This document shows, one piece after another, positions 1-6,740 of a DNA stretch of 10,203 nt. Under the pieces are notes generated by a model. That model was not told where the DNA came from, did not search any database, and saw only the letters and a list, made by a program, of their open reading frames with translations. How positions within the stretch are numbered: the first letter of the stretch is position 1; every line of letters starts with the position of its first letter. This DNA is from Firmicutes bacterium AM55-24TS (lineage in GTDB: Bacteria; Bacillota; Clostridia; UBA1381). A program made the translations under genes and the position numbers. Location of the stretch: NCBI GenBank assembly GCA_003460745.1, contig QTVU01000071.1:1-10203 (forward strand). The letters are read 5' to 3'.

Positions 1-19
1 AAATTCCGATTGAGATTTC
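1..19. repeat. Left attachment site (attL core plus half of core inverted repeat)
   Basis: Bases 1-11 (AAATTCCGATT) repeat exactly at 10192-10202. Bases 12-19 (GAGATTTC) are the exact reverse complement of GAAATCTC at 10179-10186. In a circular intermediate these two octamers would flank the 11-bp repeat as an inverted pair, the usual arrangement of core-type sites bound by a tyrosine recombinase. Confidence 0.7.
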
Positions 20-108
20 ACCTGTTTTAAGAAATTTAATAACTGTTATATTTTATTATTAAATTCTTCGCACCCCCTTGAAAACACTGGATTTGTCGCA
101 GGTGAGCT

Positions 109-185
109 TTCCCTTATTATTTCCCTTGTGTTATATCGTCCCATCAGTGTTTATGCACTCTGATAAGGGCAAATACAAGGGCAAG
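109..185. repeat. Left-end integrase arm-site candidates
   Basis: A 20-nt block at 109-128 (TTCCCTTATTATTTCCCTTG) is nearly matched at the right end by 10072-10088, which lacks three internal bases. Inverted partners follow: ATAAGGG at 163-169 mirrors CCCTTAT at 111-117, and CAAGGG at 176-181 mirrors CCCTTG at 123-128. Repeats of this kind inside both ends and about 100 bp from the core resemble arm-type binding sites for the N-terminal domain of Tn916-like integrases. The function is inferred; the repeats are seen directly. Confidence 0.5.
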
Positions 186-297
186 AAAAATCTATAAGAC
201 AGTATAACACAAAATAAAAGTGACATGGTGAACTGATTGAAATGCTTCTTAATTTTTGCTACTACTGATTGATTAAATGATAAGGAGATGGGATACG

Positions 298-534
298 ATG
301 AGAACAATATTTGCAGAATACAATCCACAGTGCAACAGCATTGATGTATATACTAATACGGGCTATATACTCCGTATTGATTGTTGGGAAGCAGAAAAAA
401 ATTTAAGAACCACACCTGGATCTGATTGTGCTTTGACATCGCTTGCAATCGATGAGCCATTAGAATATGCAAGGTTATATCTTGATGGGAATTTACAGAT
501 GTGGGTAGATGCTGAAGATTCATTAGAGTTATGA
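298..534 (+). CDS. Small protein of unknown function, DUF6061-like (78 aa)
   Basis: This is a 78-residue protein with no signal peptide or membrane segment. Its N-terminus (RTIFAEYNPQCNSIDVYT) and the acidic end resemble small DUF6061 proteins of Clostridia: a predicted beta-rich start, a central 'IDCWEAE' and a 'PLEYARLYLDG' helix. The role of that family is unknown. An in-frame ATG at 277 exists, but the start at 298 is preferred because AAGGAG lies at 282-287 with 10 bases of spacing. It sits between the left end and a convergent efflux operon and shares a terminator with it. No clear promoter was found upstream. Such genes are common passengers in mobile elements; here it is the outermost left gene. 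The family assignment is from memory of the pattern and moderately sure. Confidence 0.6.
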   Translation: MRTIFAEYNPQCNSIDVYTNTGYILRIDCWEAEKNLRTTPGSDCALTSLAIDEPLEYARLYLDGNLQMWVDAEDSLEL

Positions 535-588
535 TTATTCCAATCAAAATCTACTAGAATTTATTAAAAATTAGCTTCATAATTTTAA

Positions 589-620
589 AAGGACAGCCCT
601 ATTGCTATGAGGCTGTCCTT
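589..620. terminator. Bidirectional intrinsic terminator between convergent genes
   Basis: A 10-bp perfect stem, AAGGACAGCC (589-598) with GGCTGTCCTT (611-620), closes a 12-nt loop. On the minus strand it is followed by TTTTAAAATT, serving the MATE gene that stops at 668. On the plus strand it ends in TT followed by A-rich sequence, so it probably also limits transcripts from the small gene ending at 534. Confidence 0.8.
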
Positions 621-667
621 AAAAATACAATAGATAAACCTAGATTATTCTTGCTACTATCTGATTG

Positions 668-1987
668 TTAAATTTTCTGTATTCCATATTGCAAATCTCC
701 CTTTTCGCAATATTTTATTAGTATGAATGCCAGAATCGCTGAAAAAACACGTGCCAATACCGTACTCCACCATATCATAATCTGTCCACCAAATAAAGGT
801 GGTAAAACAAGCATAAATATCAGCATCAATACTGGTTCAATGAATGTAAGAATGTATGACAATCCACTTTTTTCAGTAGCATAAAATCCAGCTGTCGCTA
901 TTCTGGTAATCGCAACAAATGGTAATGACACTAAAAATATAGGTACAATTTTAGAAATCTCAATACTTACTTCATAAGAAGCTCCGAAAACCCCTCCAAT
1001 ATTTGCTCTGTTTACATACATGATAATTCCACCACAAACAGCAAGAATTATTGCAAAAATGTATGCCATTCTCTGAACTCCTCTCAGGCTTTCTTGATCC
1101 TTCTCACCATAAAAACGGCTCATTAAAGGTTGACTTCCATCACCTACGCCCTGCAATATGAGATATATGATACAGATAATATAGGATACACATGCATAAG
1201 TTGCAATAGCTTTTTCTCCCCCATAAGAAGCGGAGAATCGGTTTATAAACACCAATGAAATATTAGGAGTCAATGCTAGCCCAAATGGTGCAAGACCTAC
1301 TCTGAATATAGCGCCACACATTTCTTTTACATTTTTTAAGGATACATACACATAAAACTTTTTATTATATAATGCGTATATGATTGCAATTGCTGCAGTC
1401 ACACCCTGTCCGGCTATTGTAGCTGTGGCTGCACCTTTCATGCCCATTTCATATATCCATACAAAGATAAAATCCAGAACAATATTGGTTATGAATCCAC
1501 CAACCATCGCAAACATTGACCAGAAAGAGTTTCCATAATTTCTAATGAATGGCATCATTCCAGTTCCAAGAATCTGCAATATTGCTCCAAGTGCTATAAT
1601 TTTGATATAATCTGTCGCATTTGTTAATATAATTCCATCTGCTCCAAGCAATCCTAAAATTTTAGACGAAAAGGAGTAAATAATTATGGTACTGATAACA
1701 CTTACTATTACAAGAAGCCACCAGCTTGTAGCAATAAATTCTTCTGCCCGTTTTCCTTTCTTTTCTGCTGCATTAATTGAGTAATAAACAGCTCCTCCCA
1801 TACCAATTCCTGTTCCAAGAGCCTGAATCAAAGCCTCAATCGGATATGCAATATTAATAGCCGAAAGTCCAGCATCTCCTATGGTATTGCCTACAAAATA
1901 TCCATCCACTATCGCATATATTCCTGATAATGCAAATGCTATAATAGATGGAATAACATATTTAAAAAATAATGATTTATGATTCAT
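668..1987 (-). CDS. MATE family multidrug efflux transporter (439 aa), MepA-like
   Basis: An integral membrane protein with about 12 hydrophobic segments, the usual topology and length for the MATE (multi-antimicrobial extrusion) family, which exports cationic drugs or dyes using Na+ or H+ gradients. The N-terminus has the family signature: a first helix 'FFKYVIPSIIAFALSGIYA', then 'VDGYFVGNTIG' near residues 27-37 and 'AINIAYPI' near 43-50. The second half repeats the fold ('LAPFGLALTPNISLVFINRF'). The start at 1987 is chosen because it begins the conserved part; GGAG lies 12 bases upstream. Its ATG overlaps the end of the MarR gene by 11 bases, so the two are probably translationally coupled. 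The MarR+MATE pairing recalls MepR/MepA of Staphylococcus aureus. Substrate is not predictable; a virulence-pump (DinF or NorM) subtype is less likely. Confidence 0.9.
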   Translation of the reverse strand: MNHKSLFFKYVIPSIIAFALSGIYAIVDGYFVGNTIGDAGLSAINIAYPIEALIQALGTGIGMGGAVYYSINAAEKKGKRAEEFIATSWWLLVIVSVISTIIIYSFSSKILGLLGADGIILTNATDYIKIIALGAILQILGTGMMPFIRNYGNSFWSMFAMVGGFITNIVLDFIFVWIYEMGMKGAATATIAGQGVTAAIAIIYALYNKKFYVYVSLKNVKEMCGAIFRVGLAPFGLALTPNISLVFINRFSASYGGEKAIATYACVSYIICIIYLILQGVGDGSQPLMSRFYGEKDQESLRGVQRMAYIFAIILAVCGGIIMYVNRANIGGVFGASYEVSIEISKIVPIFLVSLPFVAITRIATAGFYATEKSGLSYILTFIEPVLMLIFMLVLPPLFGGQIMIWWSTVLARVFSAILAFILIKYCEKGDLQYGIQKI

Positions 1988-2435
1988 TTTTCTTACAATC
2001 TCCTTCCTTGAAAAGTCTGATAAACAGCTCTGTATTATCATTAAGACTTTCTATATTCTCTAATCCCATTTTTTCGATTACATATATTTCTTTTGAGTGC
2101 AGTTTTTCTATGATATCTTTCGTATATTCCATTCCTGATTCTGTGAGGCATATCAGCTTATTTCTCTTGTCTGAATCATCAGATACCATATTGATGTATC
2201 CTTTTTTCTGAAAATCTTTTAGTATCGTATTTACCGTTTGCTTAGGTATATTCCATTTTTCACTTATCATTTTCTGCGTGCATCTTCCATTACTTTCATA
2301 AAATGAATGCAAAGCAAAAACTCCATTTGAAGACAGTCCCTGATCCTTTGACCATTCCTCATACATTGCTGTACATTCTTTCCATAAAGCATAATATCGT
2401 TGCAACTGTATTATCATATTATTATCTTTTCTCAT
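1977..2435 (-). CDS. MarR family transcriptional regulator (152 aa)
   Basis: A winged helix-turn-helix repressor of typical MarR length. Helical dimerization segments lie at about residues 7-45 and 104-145. The recognition region is about 53-80 ('TQKMISEKWNIPKQTVNT', then 'ILKDFQKKGYI'), followed by a beta wing at 81-97 containing 'DDSDKRNK', a classic MarR wing motif. AAGGAG at 2442-2447 sits 6 bases before the ATG. It is the first gene of a two-gene operon with the MATE pump and overlaps it by 11 bases. An 11-bp inverted repeat brackets its promoter, so autorepression relieved by a pump substrate is likely, as known for MepR. The ligand is unknown. Confidence 0.9.
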   Translation of the reverse strand: MRKDNNMIIQLQRYYALWKECTAMYEEWSKDQGLSSNGVFALHSFYESNGRCTQKMISEKWNIPKQTVNTILKDFQKKGYINMVSDDSDKRNKLICLTESGMEYTKDIIEKLHSKEIYVIEKMGLENIESLNDNTELFIRLFKEGDCKKNES

Positions 2436-2449
2436 CTTTTTCTCCTTAA

Positions 2450-2503
2450 ATTAGTACGAATCCGGACTTTTGTATTATAGCCCGAGTTCGTACTAATTGT
2501 CAA
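2450..2503 (-). promoter_or_regulatory. marR-MATE operon promoter with inverted operator
   Basis: Read on the minus strand: TTGACA (2498-2503), an 18-bp spacer, then TATAAT (2474-2479), a near-consensus sigma-A promoter. ATTAGTACGAA at 2450-2460 and TTCGTACTAAT at 2487-2497 are exact reverse complements. One copy abuts the -35 inside the spacer and the other covers the start of the transcript. This places a bound MarR dimer pair over the polymerase site. The promoter and repeat are seen; MarR binding is inferred. Confidence 0.8.
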
Positions 2504-2642
2504 GATTTATTTATATACTTTTTCTTTATATAAACAATCAATAGTCCCTTACTAAGTCCAGCGGTGTGATGTCAAGAAAATAAATGATTTAAAAATCATA
2601 CATTTTTGATATATACCGCAAAGACAAAAAACACCCACCTAA

Positions 2643-2676
2643 GCCCTGTCGACCAGATTTTTTAAATGAGCAGGGC
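2643..2676. repeat. Inverted repeat downstream of the transposase gene
   Basis: GCCCTG (2643-2648) and CAGGGC (2671-2676) form a 6-bp perfect stem with a 22-base loop, about 30 bases after the transposase stop. There is no T-run next to it on the minus strand, so it is not a convincing terminator. It may be part of the right-end structure of the insertion sequence. A second AT-rich palindrome, ATGATTT-AA-AAATCAT, lies at 2584-2599. Confidence 0.4.
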
Positions 2677-2702
2677 GTAGTTCATCAGCAAGCAGATGGA
2701 AT

Positions 2703-3929
2703 CTACTTTGCTGGACAGTATAGGCGGTTGTCTTTCAGCAGTCGAAAGACTAAACGCACAAATTTACGGGCAGTTAATGCGAGTGCACGTTTGTGTTGGC
2801 ATCTGTTTACCTCTTTGTATTTGAGGTGGTAGAAGTCGCTGTATTCCTTGTCGCATCTTACAAGAGAAAATGCGGCTTCACACAGATAATACTTTAAAAA
2901 TCGGTTGCCTGATGGAATGAGCCTTGTAACTTCGGCTTCAAATCCACCGGACTGGTGTTGTTTCCAGGCAAGCCCCGCATATTTAGCAAGCGATGCCTGA
3001 TTATCAAAACGATTGATATCTCCGATTTCAGCCATGATACCGGCTGAATATACAGGCCCAATACCTGGAATGGATATCAATACATTTGGCAAGAGTTCCA
3101 TCAGGGCTATGATAGCTTTATCGAACTCTTTGATTTGAGATTCCAATGCCTTCATAGAGGTTATGGATATTGAAAGCACCTGATTAACAGAGTCATTTAC
3201 CGTCTTGGGTAAACGGTAAGAACTGCGGGCAGCTTTCTGAATGGCTTTGGCTACTGCATCAGGATCAGGAAAGCGATTCTTTCCTTTTTCAATGATGAAG
3301 TCAGTAAGCTCATGTAAGTCCATATTTGCCAGTGCTTCTGCGGATTCAAATTCATCGTAGACAGCAAGGGCAGTAGTGCTGAAGGCATCGCTGAATACCT
3401 TCTCCTGCGTCATAGTAGAATACTTCTTGAACAGCACATTCATGAATCGCTGCTTTTCTTTGACAAGATTCTGAACAGCGAAGAAACGTGCCCGTGTGAG
3501 GTTTTGGAGAGCTTTATAACGGTAGTCTCCCATATATACCTCTTTGTTGATTCTACCGAAACGCAGGCAGTCAGCAATAACAAAAGAGTCCACATAATCA
3601 TTCTTTGGCAAGTCATTGTAAGTATCGTGAAACTTCTTGACTTGCTTAGGATTGAGGACATGAATCTTTCTGTTAAACGGTGCCAGAGTGGCATCTTCCC
3701 TTAAGAAGTACACGAGATTGTCTCCGTAAACTGAGGTTGCTTCAAGACCGATCAGAACCGTGTCAAGGGAATGTGAAGTTAAAGCAGAATAGATTTTTTT
3801 TACCAACAGGGTAGAACCTTCATGAGAGTTAGCAACAGAAAAGTTGCTGTGTTTATCTCCATTTGGAAGCATTAAGTAAACGACATTGGATTTGCTGCTT
3901 ACATCGATACCGACGTAAAGTGTGTTCAT
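2703..3929 (-). CDS. IS110-family transposase (408 aa)
   Basis: A DEDD recombinase that acts with a bridge RNA to insert a circular intermediate at a guided target. The N-terminal RuvC-like domain shows 'YVGIDVSS' (Asp9), 'GLEATSVYG' (Glu63) and 'PKNDYVDSFVIAD' (Asp111, Asp114), fitting the DEDD tetrad. A coiled middle follows. The C-terminal Tnp domain has 'ISIPGIGPVYSAGIMAEIGD' (about 285-304), 'KYAGLAW', and 'IPSGNRFLKYYL', whose Ser340 is the likely nucleophile. The length is normal and the frame is intact, so it may be active. The start at 3929 is preferred (AAGGTG 8 bases upstream) over in-frame ATGs further upstream, which lie in the noncoding leader; one of them begins the peptide MGFTKPIE discussed separately. 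Confidence 0.93.
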   Translation of the reverse strand: MNTLYVGIDVSSKSNVVYLMLPNGDKHSNFSVANSHEGSTLLVKKIYSALTSHSLDTVLIGLEATSVYGDNLVYFLREDATLAPFNRKIHVLNPKQVKKFHDTYNDLPKNDYVDSFVIADCLRFGRINKEVYMGDYRYKALQNLTRARFFAVQNLVKEKQRFMNVLFKKYSTMTQEKVFSDAFSTTALAVYDEFESAEALANMDLHELTDFIIEKGKNRFPDPDAVAKAIQKAARSSYRLPKTVNDSVNQVLSISITSMKALESQIKEFDKAIIALMELLPNVLISIPGIGPVYSAGIMAEIGDINRFDNQASLAKYAGLAWKQHQSGGFEAEVTRLIPSGNRFLKYYLCEAAFSLVRCDKEYSDFYHLKYKEVNRCQHKRALALTARKFVRLVFRLLKDNRLYCPAK

Positions 3930-3959
3930 TGTAATCACCTTCTTTCGTTGTAGATTAAA

Positions 3960-4230
3960 GTGTTCAATCGGCTTGGTAAAACCCATGATCATGGAGCATC
4001 GACACCCTCGCATATAAGAATCCAGCTTAAGATGGACAGATGCGAAACCACACTGCTAGATGGTTATCCATGAACTTAAGCAAACAGCCAGCCGGTTTGA
4101 AGCTAACTTCCATGTCAGGGGAACAGACTTAGTATGAAGCAACCATTACTGGTTCAACAGGAGTGAAAAGAACTATTACCTGATTGACACTGGGACAATT
4201 ATATCATGGGCTTTACTAAGCCTATTGAAC
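3960..4230. repeat. 28-bp imperfect inverted repeat bracketing the bridge-RNA region
   Basis: Plus-strand 4203-4230 and the reverse complement of 3960-3987 agree at 25 of 28 positions. Both arms contain ATGGG(C/T)TTTAC(T/C)AAGCC. A minus-strand RNA spanning both arms could close into a long stem around the bridge-RNA region. The outer arm crosses the proposed left boundary of the insertion sequence. Confidence 0.6.
3990..4192 (-). ncRNA. Candidate IS110 bridge RNA
   Basis: This is the noncoding stretch between the transposase start and the left end of the insertion sequence, where IS110-group elements encode their bridge RNA. On the minus strand an extended -10 (TGATATAAT, plus-strand 4198-4206) would start transcription near 4191. 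Small stems are visible, for example AACCA/TGGTT and ATGG/CCAT. The transcript contains UACUAAGUC (plus-strand 4126-4134 read in reverse), which is fully complementary to GACTTAGTA on the minus strand at 2550-2558 and partly to the other boundary. That is the behaviour expected of a guide loop. RNA ends are estimated, and I did not fold the whole molecule. Confidence 0.55.
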
Positions 4231-4294
4231 AAATATTTATTTAGTAACTTATTAACCAAAATATATGTATTTATGTATCTAAAAGATATTATAC

Positions 4295-4332
4295 GAGGAC
4301 AGGAAGATTATGAAATTTCCCTGTCCTCTTTT
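4295..4332. terminator. Hairpin after the mobilization operon, possible terminator
   Basis: GAGGACAGG (4295-4303) pairs perfectly with CCTGTCCTC (4320-4328). TTTT follows on the plus strand at 4329-4332. On the minus strand the hairpin begins two bases after the stop of the membrane-protein gene, which is where its terminator should be, but the following bases (GTATAATATC) are only weakly U-rich. It could stop transcription in both directions. Confidence 0.6.
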
Positions 4333-5080
4333 AATAATATCCTCGTTCTTCCATCCAGTCTTTCACATAACATCTGATTCCAATATAAATAATATGCGAC
4401 AGTAATAGCAATACAATAAGATTTATCGGATTAGCGTTTTTAATCCATTCTCCAAAGTAAATTACAACAGCTGTACTCGTTATCGCTACCACGATACTGA
4501 TGATATCCCAACAATATTTCCGGTAGATTTTTCCTACCTGATAACCAATCCCGATTATCAGCCACCCGGTTATTACGAATAAAATTGCCATGACAGTACC
4601 GGCAATCAGCCAGTACACAATCCCGGAAAGAATACTGTTAGGTATTCCACTGCTTAACTGTCCGAAAGAGTCTGCACCTGTCACAAACTCCCGAAATAAA
4701 CTTCCCATTCCTTTTCCTAACGCACCGAAAAAGACGATACAGTCGTTAAGGAAAACCGGCGAAAGAATCGCAGTAAACAGTGTTGTTGTTATGCTGTACC
4801 ATGCCAGTAGAAACAAGATACTTTCATAACCAATCGTCATATTTTTATATTTCTTTTCTAACTGGCTTTTACGGCTATCGCATTTTTCTTTTGCTTTCCG
4901 GTAAGCAGTACGGTCACATTTTTCACATTTCTCATAAGGCACTTTTTTCTCAACAGCTACCTCTACCGTCTTTTGGTGTGTCTGTGCATAAAGTTTTTCC
5001 TGCTCTGCTTTTTCATACTTAAATTTCCATGCCACGGCTTCTGCGTCGGCTCTTTTCCTGCTGTCTGTCTCGCTGGTCAA
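4331..5080 (-). CDS. Membrane protein of the mobilization operon, DUF6040-like (249 aa)
   Basis: The N-terminal 80 residues are charged and helical and include a cysteine cluster, 'VPYEKCEKCDRTAYRKAKEKC' in part (Cys52, Cys55, Cys67), a possible metal-binding knuckle. Four hydrophobic segments follow at about 84-110, 150-180, 193-212 and 218-236. The architecture resembles DUF6040 proteins found beside relaxases in Clostridia; their role is not established. The only usable start is TTG at 5080, with GAGG a few bases upstream and a stop just before at 5101-5099; no ATG occurs until residue 81. It overlaps the relaxase gene by 62 bases. It may anchor the relaxosome at the membrane (inference). 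The same frame continues upstream through two stops into the nested coiled-coil frames. Confidence 0.65.
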   Translation of the reverse strand: MTSETDSRKRADAEAVAWKFKYEKAEQEKLYAQTHQKTVEVAVEKKVPYEKCEKCDRTAYRKAKEKCDSRKSQLEKKYKNMTIGYESILFLLAWYSITTTLFTAILSPVFLNDCIVFFGALGKGMGSLFREFVTGADSFGQLSSGIPNSILSGIVYWLIAGTVMAILFVITGWLIIGIGYQVGKIYRKYCWDIISIVVAITSTAVVIYFGEWIKNANPINLIVLLLLSHIIYIGIRCYVKDWMEERGYY

Positions 5081-6740
5081 TCGTTCCTCTGTTTGCCTTT
5101 ATCTTGTCCGCAATGCTTCGATATTCTCGGCTCTGTTTTCGCTGTTCAATTTCTCGTTCAAGGTCAGCGATTCGCTTAGCTGCCTGTTTAGTTCCTGGAT
5201 TGTCTGGTCTTTCTGATCCAGTTCGTCCTGCATCTGTTCGGTCATCAGCAGAAGTTCTTCCACCTGCCCGACGTTCTCTAAGTTTCTGCATTCGCTCATC
5301 GATCTCCCTCGCTTTCTCTATCTGCTGTTTAAGGTCAGCAATTCGCTGTTCTGTTTCTGCAATAAGCTGTTCTCGTTGTTCAGCTTCTGCGTTAATTCCT
5401 GCCATTGCTGATTCTCGTTTTCCAACTGTTCGATTCTGGTTTTCTGTTGCTCGATCTGTGAGAGCAGTTCTTCTGTATCTGGCAAAAGATTTAGCAGCCT
5501 GGATAATTCGCTGTTTAAGCTTTTTAAACTCTGGTTCTGCTCCTGAAAAGACAGGAGCTGCCTGTCCCGTTCCTGCAATTCCTGTACCATCTCTGCCATA
5601 AGATTCTGCTGTTCCTCGATCTGGTTTATCATTGTCTCCATCATGGGAATGACTTCCCGGCTTTCTTCTAATGTCACGCAATCGCTCCTTCCATTGTGTT
5701 AATGCACTGGATACTTTTCCAAAAGAAATCTGTATTTTATCCAGCAGTGCATTTTGTCTTTTTATGATCTGGTTTTCCTCTACTTTCCATGAAGTAGAGG
5801 ATGTCTGTCCGTTTTGAAATTTCTCGTCAATTTTTCTGGCATCTGCGCCCTCATGGATCGTCGGTATCTCTAATTTTCCCTGCCTTGCATAAGAACGATG
5901 GTCAATGTGATTTTCCGTTTTCAAATGTGCATTACAGACGTTTGCCCATTCGCTCCGCCATAGCTCACAATTTTTCGGATTGTTCCACCCGGTAGCATCG
6001 GTTAATACACGTTTCCACTGTTTGCGGTTCCTTGTCCCGACTTTCTGGACTCCATTTTCATCAAGTACGGGGATTCGGATTCCATGACGGTCAGGGTTCT
6101 TTTTATCCTGCCACCAGTCCGGATGGGATTCATCCACCACAATATTTCCATTTTCATCTCTGACAAACTCCCAATCCTTGATTTCTTTGTTCCCCCATGA
6201 GTGGTCTGGATTGAATGGTCGCATCGTCACAAGTAAATGCACATGGGGATTTCCATCTCCTTTATCGTGGATACTCCAGTCCGCACACATTCCCTTATCT
6301 ACAAAGGTCTTTTGAATATATTCAGTTGTATAATCAATCTGTTCCTGTCGGCTCCATTCTTTCGGAAGCGAAAATTCAAATGACCTGCCGAGTTGTGCAT
6401 CCGAGGTCTTCTCAATCTTCAAAACTTCATTCCATAAACGCTGTTTCTGAAAAGTAAGTTTAAATTTTCCCAGTGCAGCATCTTTGTTATCTGCTCTTTT
6501 ATATCGGGCAGATTTCTGAAACCGTCTGATATTTTCAGCAGGTACGTTCAGCCATTCCTGTGGTGCATTTTCACACATCAACAGGCTGGTATAAACGACT
6601 TCTTTTTTGGCAGTGTAGTAGCTGATCCTGCCTGTTTCTTCATTTTTCATCACATCACCATTGAGATACGCAGATGCTGATATGATGGATTTCCCTTTGC
6701 TGCGTCCAACAATCTTTACTGTATAATGAAAAATCGCCAT
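5019..6740 (-). CDS. MobA/MobL (MobQ-type) relaxase (573 aa)
   Basis: Nicks one strand at oriT and stays bound to its 5' end by a tyrosine to lead it into a recipient. The N-terminus matches the family: 'HYTVKIVGRSKGKSIISASA' precedes Tyr25, the likely nucleophile, at the same residue as in RSF1010 MobA. The metal-binding motif is 'HDKGDGNPHVH' (His158, His166, His168). 'LEIPTIHEG' near 290-298 is another family motif. Residues after about 350 form an Arg/Gly/Asp-rich and then coiled tail without similarity I can name. An open frame continues upstream to 6953, but the start at 6740 is chosen because it begins the conserved domain and follows an AGGGGG/GGAG site; the upstream part is the oriT region. 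The 3' third carries two nested frames. Confidence 0.92.
   Translation of the reverse strand: MAIFHYTVKIVGRSKGKSIISASAYLNGDVMKNEETGRISYYTAKKEVVYTSLLMCENAPQEWLNVPAENIRRFQKSARYKRADNKDAALGKFKLTFQKQRLWNEVLKIEKTSDAQLGRSFEFSLPKEWSRQEQIDYTTEYIQKTFVDKGMCADWSIHDKGDGNPHVHLLVTMRPFNPDHSWGNKEIKDWEFVRDENGNIVVDESHPDWWQDKKNPDRHGIRIPVLDENGVQKVGTRNRKQWKRVLTDATGWNNPKNCELWRSEWANVCNAHLKTENHIDHRSYARQGKLEIPTIHEGADARKIDEKFQNGQTSSTSWKVEENQIIKRQNALLDKIQISFGKVSSALTQWKERLRDIRRKPGSHSHDGDNDKPDRGTAESYGRDGTGIAGTGQAAPVFSGAEPEFKKLKQRIIQAAKSFARYRRTALTDRATENQNRTVGKRESAMAGINAEAEQREQLIAETEQRIADLKQQIEKAREIDERMQKLRERRAGGRTSADDRTDAGRTGSERPDNPGTKQAAKRIADLEREIEQRKQSREYRSIADKIKANRGTIDQRDRQQEKSRRRSRGMEI
5099..5299 (-). CDS. Nested coiled-coil ORF 2 within the relaxase gene (66 aa)
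   Basis: This frame lies +1 to the relaxase, on the same strand, over relaxase codons about 481-547. It starts with ATG, preceded by AGGGAG with four bases of spacing, and ends in TAA. The product is almost wholly heptad-like: 'VEELLLMTEQMQDELDQKD', then 'QTIQELNRQLSESL' and 'LNEKLNSENRAENIEALRTR'. Codons are the CAG/GAA/CTG/AAC type normal for a real coiled coil. It ends 18 bases before the TTG start of the membrane-protein gene, in the same frame. Expression is not proven; it could be a remnant of a longer gene. Confidence 0.4.
   Translation of the reverse strand: MSECRNLENVGQVEELLLMTEQMQDELDQKDQTIQELNRQLSESLTLNEKLNSENRAENIEALRTR
5318..5677 (-). CDS. Nested coiled-coil ORF 1 within the relaxase gene (119 aa)
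   Basis: This is a 119-residue frame, +1 relative to the relaxase, over relaxase codons 355-474. It begins with GTG preceded by GGAAGGAG at 7-base spacing, a strong ribosome binding site. The product is a long amphipathic coiled coil without Pro or Gly breaks except near the middle: 'METMINQIEEQQNLMAEMVQ', 'LLSQIEQQKTRIEQLENENQ', 'LNNENSLLQKQNSELLTL'. The relaxase frame over the same bases is Gly/Ala/Thr/Arg-rich and low in complexity, which suggests the nested frame carries the stronger protein constraint. RSF1010 has a comparable case, mobB inside mobA, though I see no sequence similarity to MobB. Its function is unknown. Confidence 0.5.
   Translation of the reverse strand: MTLEESREVIPMMETMINQIEEQQNLMAEMVQELQERDRQLLSFQEQNQSLKSLNSELSRLLNLLPDTEELLSQIEQQKTRIEQLENENQQWQELTQKLNNENSLLQKQNSELLTLNSR

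Larger units (their letters stand above)
2555..4218 (-). mobile_element. IS110-family insertion sequence (boundaries approximate)
   Basis: An IS110-type transposase gene with a long 5' noncoding region (about 290 bases) and a shorter 3' one (about 150 bases) is the layout of the IS110 group, where a bridge RNA is encoded upstream of the transposase. IS110 elements make no target duplication beyond a short core. The two proposed ends share TTACTAAG (2549-2556 and 4213-4220). Removing one copy restores a palindromic sequence in the host element. Length near 1.66 kb is slightly above the usual family range. The boundary could shift by a few bases, and a 28-bp inverted repeat straddling the right boundary leaves open that the element extends to about 4230. 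Confidence 0.6.

Noticed and set aside
2570..2575. TTGACA on the minus strand near the right end of the insertion sequence, which might form a junction promoter in the circular form
   Set aside because: Joined at the proposed core, the distance to TATAAT at the other end is about 30 bases, too long for a promoter.
5029..5601. Long plus-strand open frame opposite the relaxase 3' end (190 codons)
   Set aside because: It is Cys/Ser/Arg-rich without motifs, has no ribosome binding site, and mirrors the coiled-coil frames on the other strand; it is a shadow frame.
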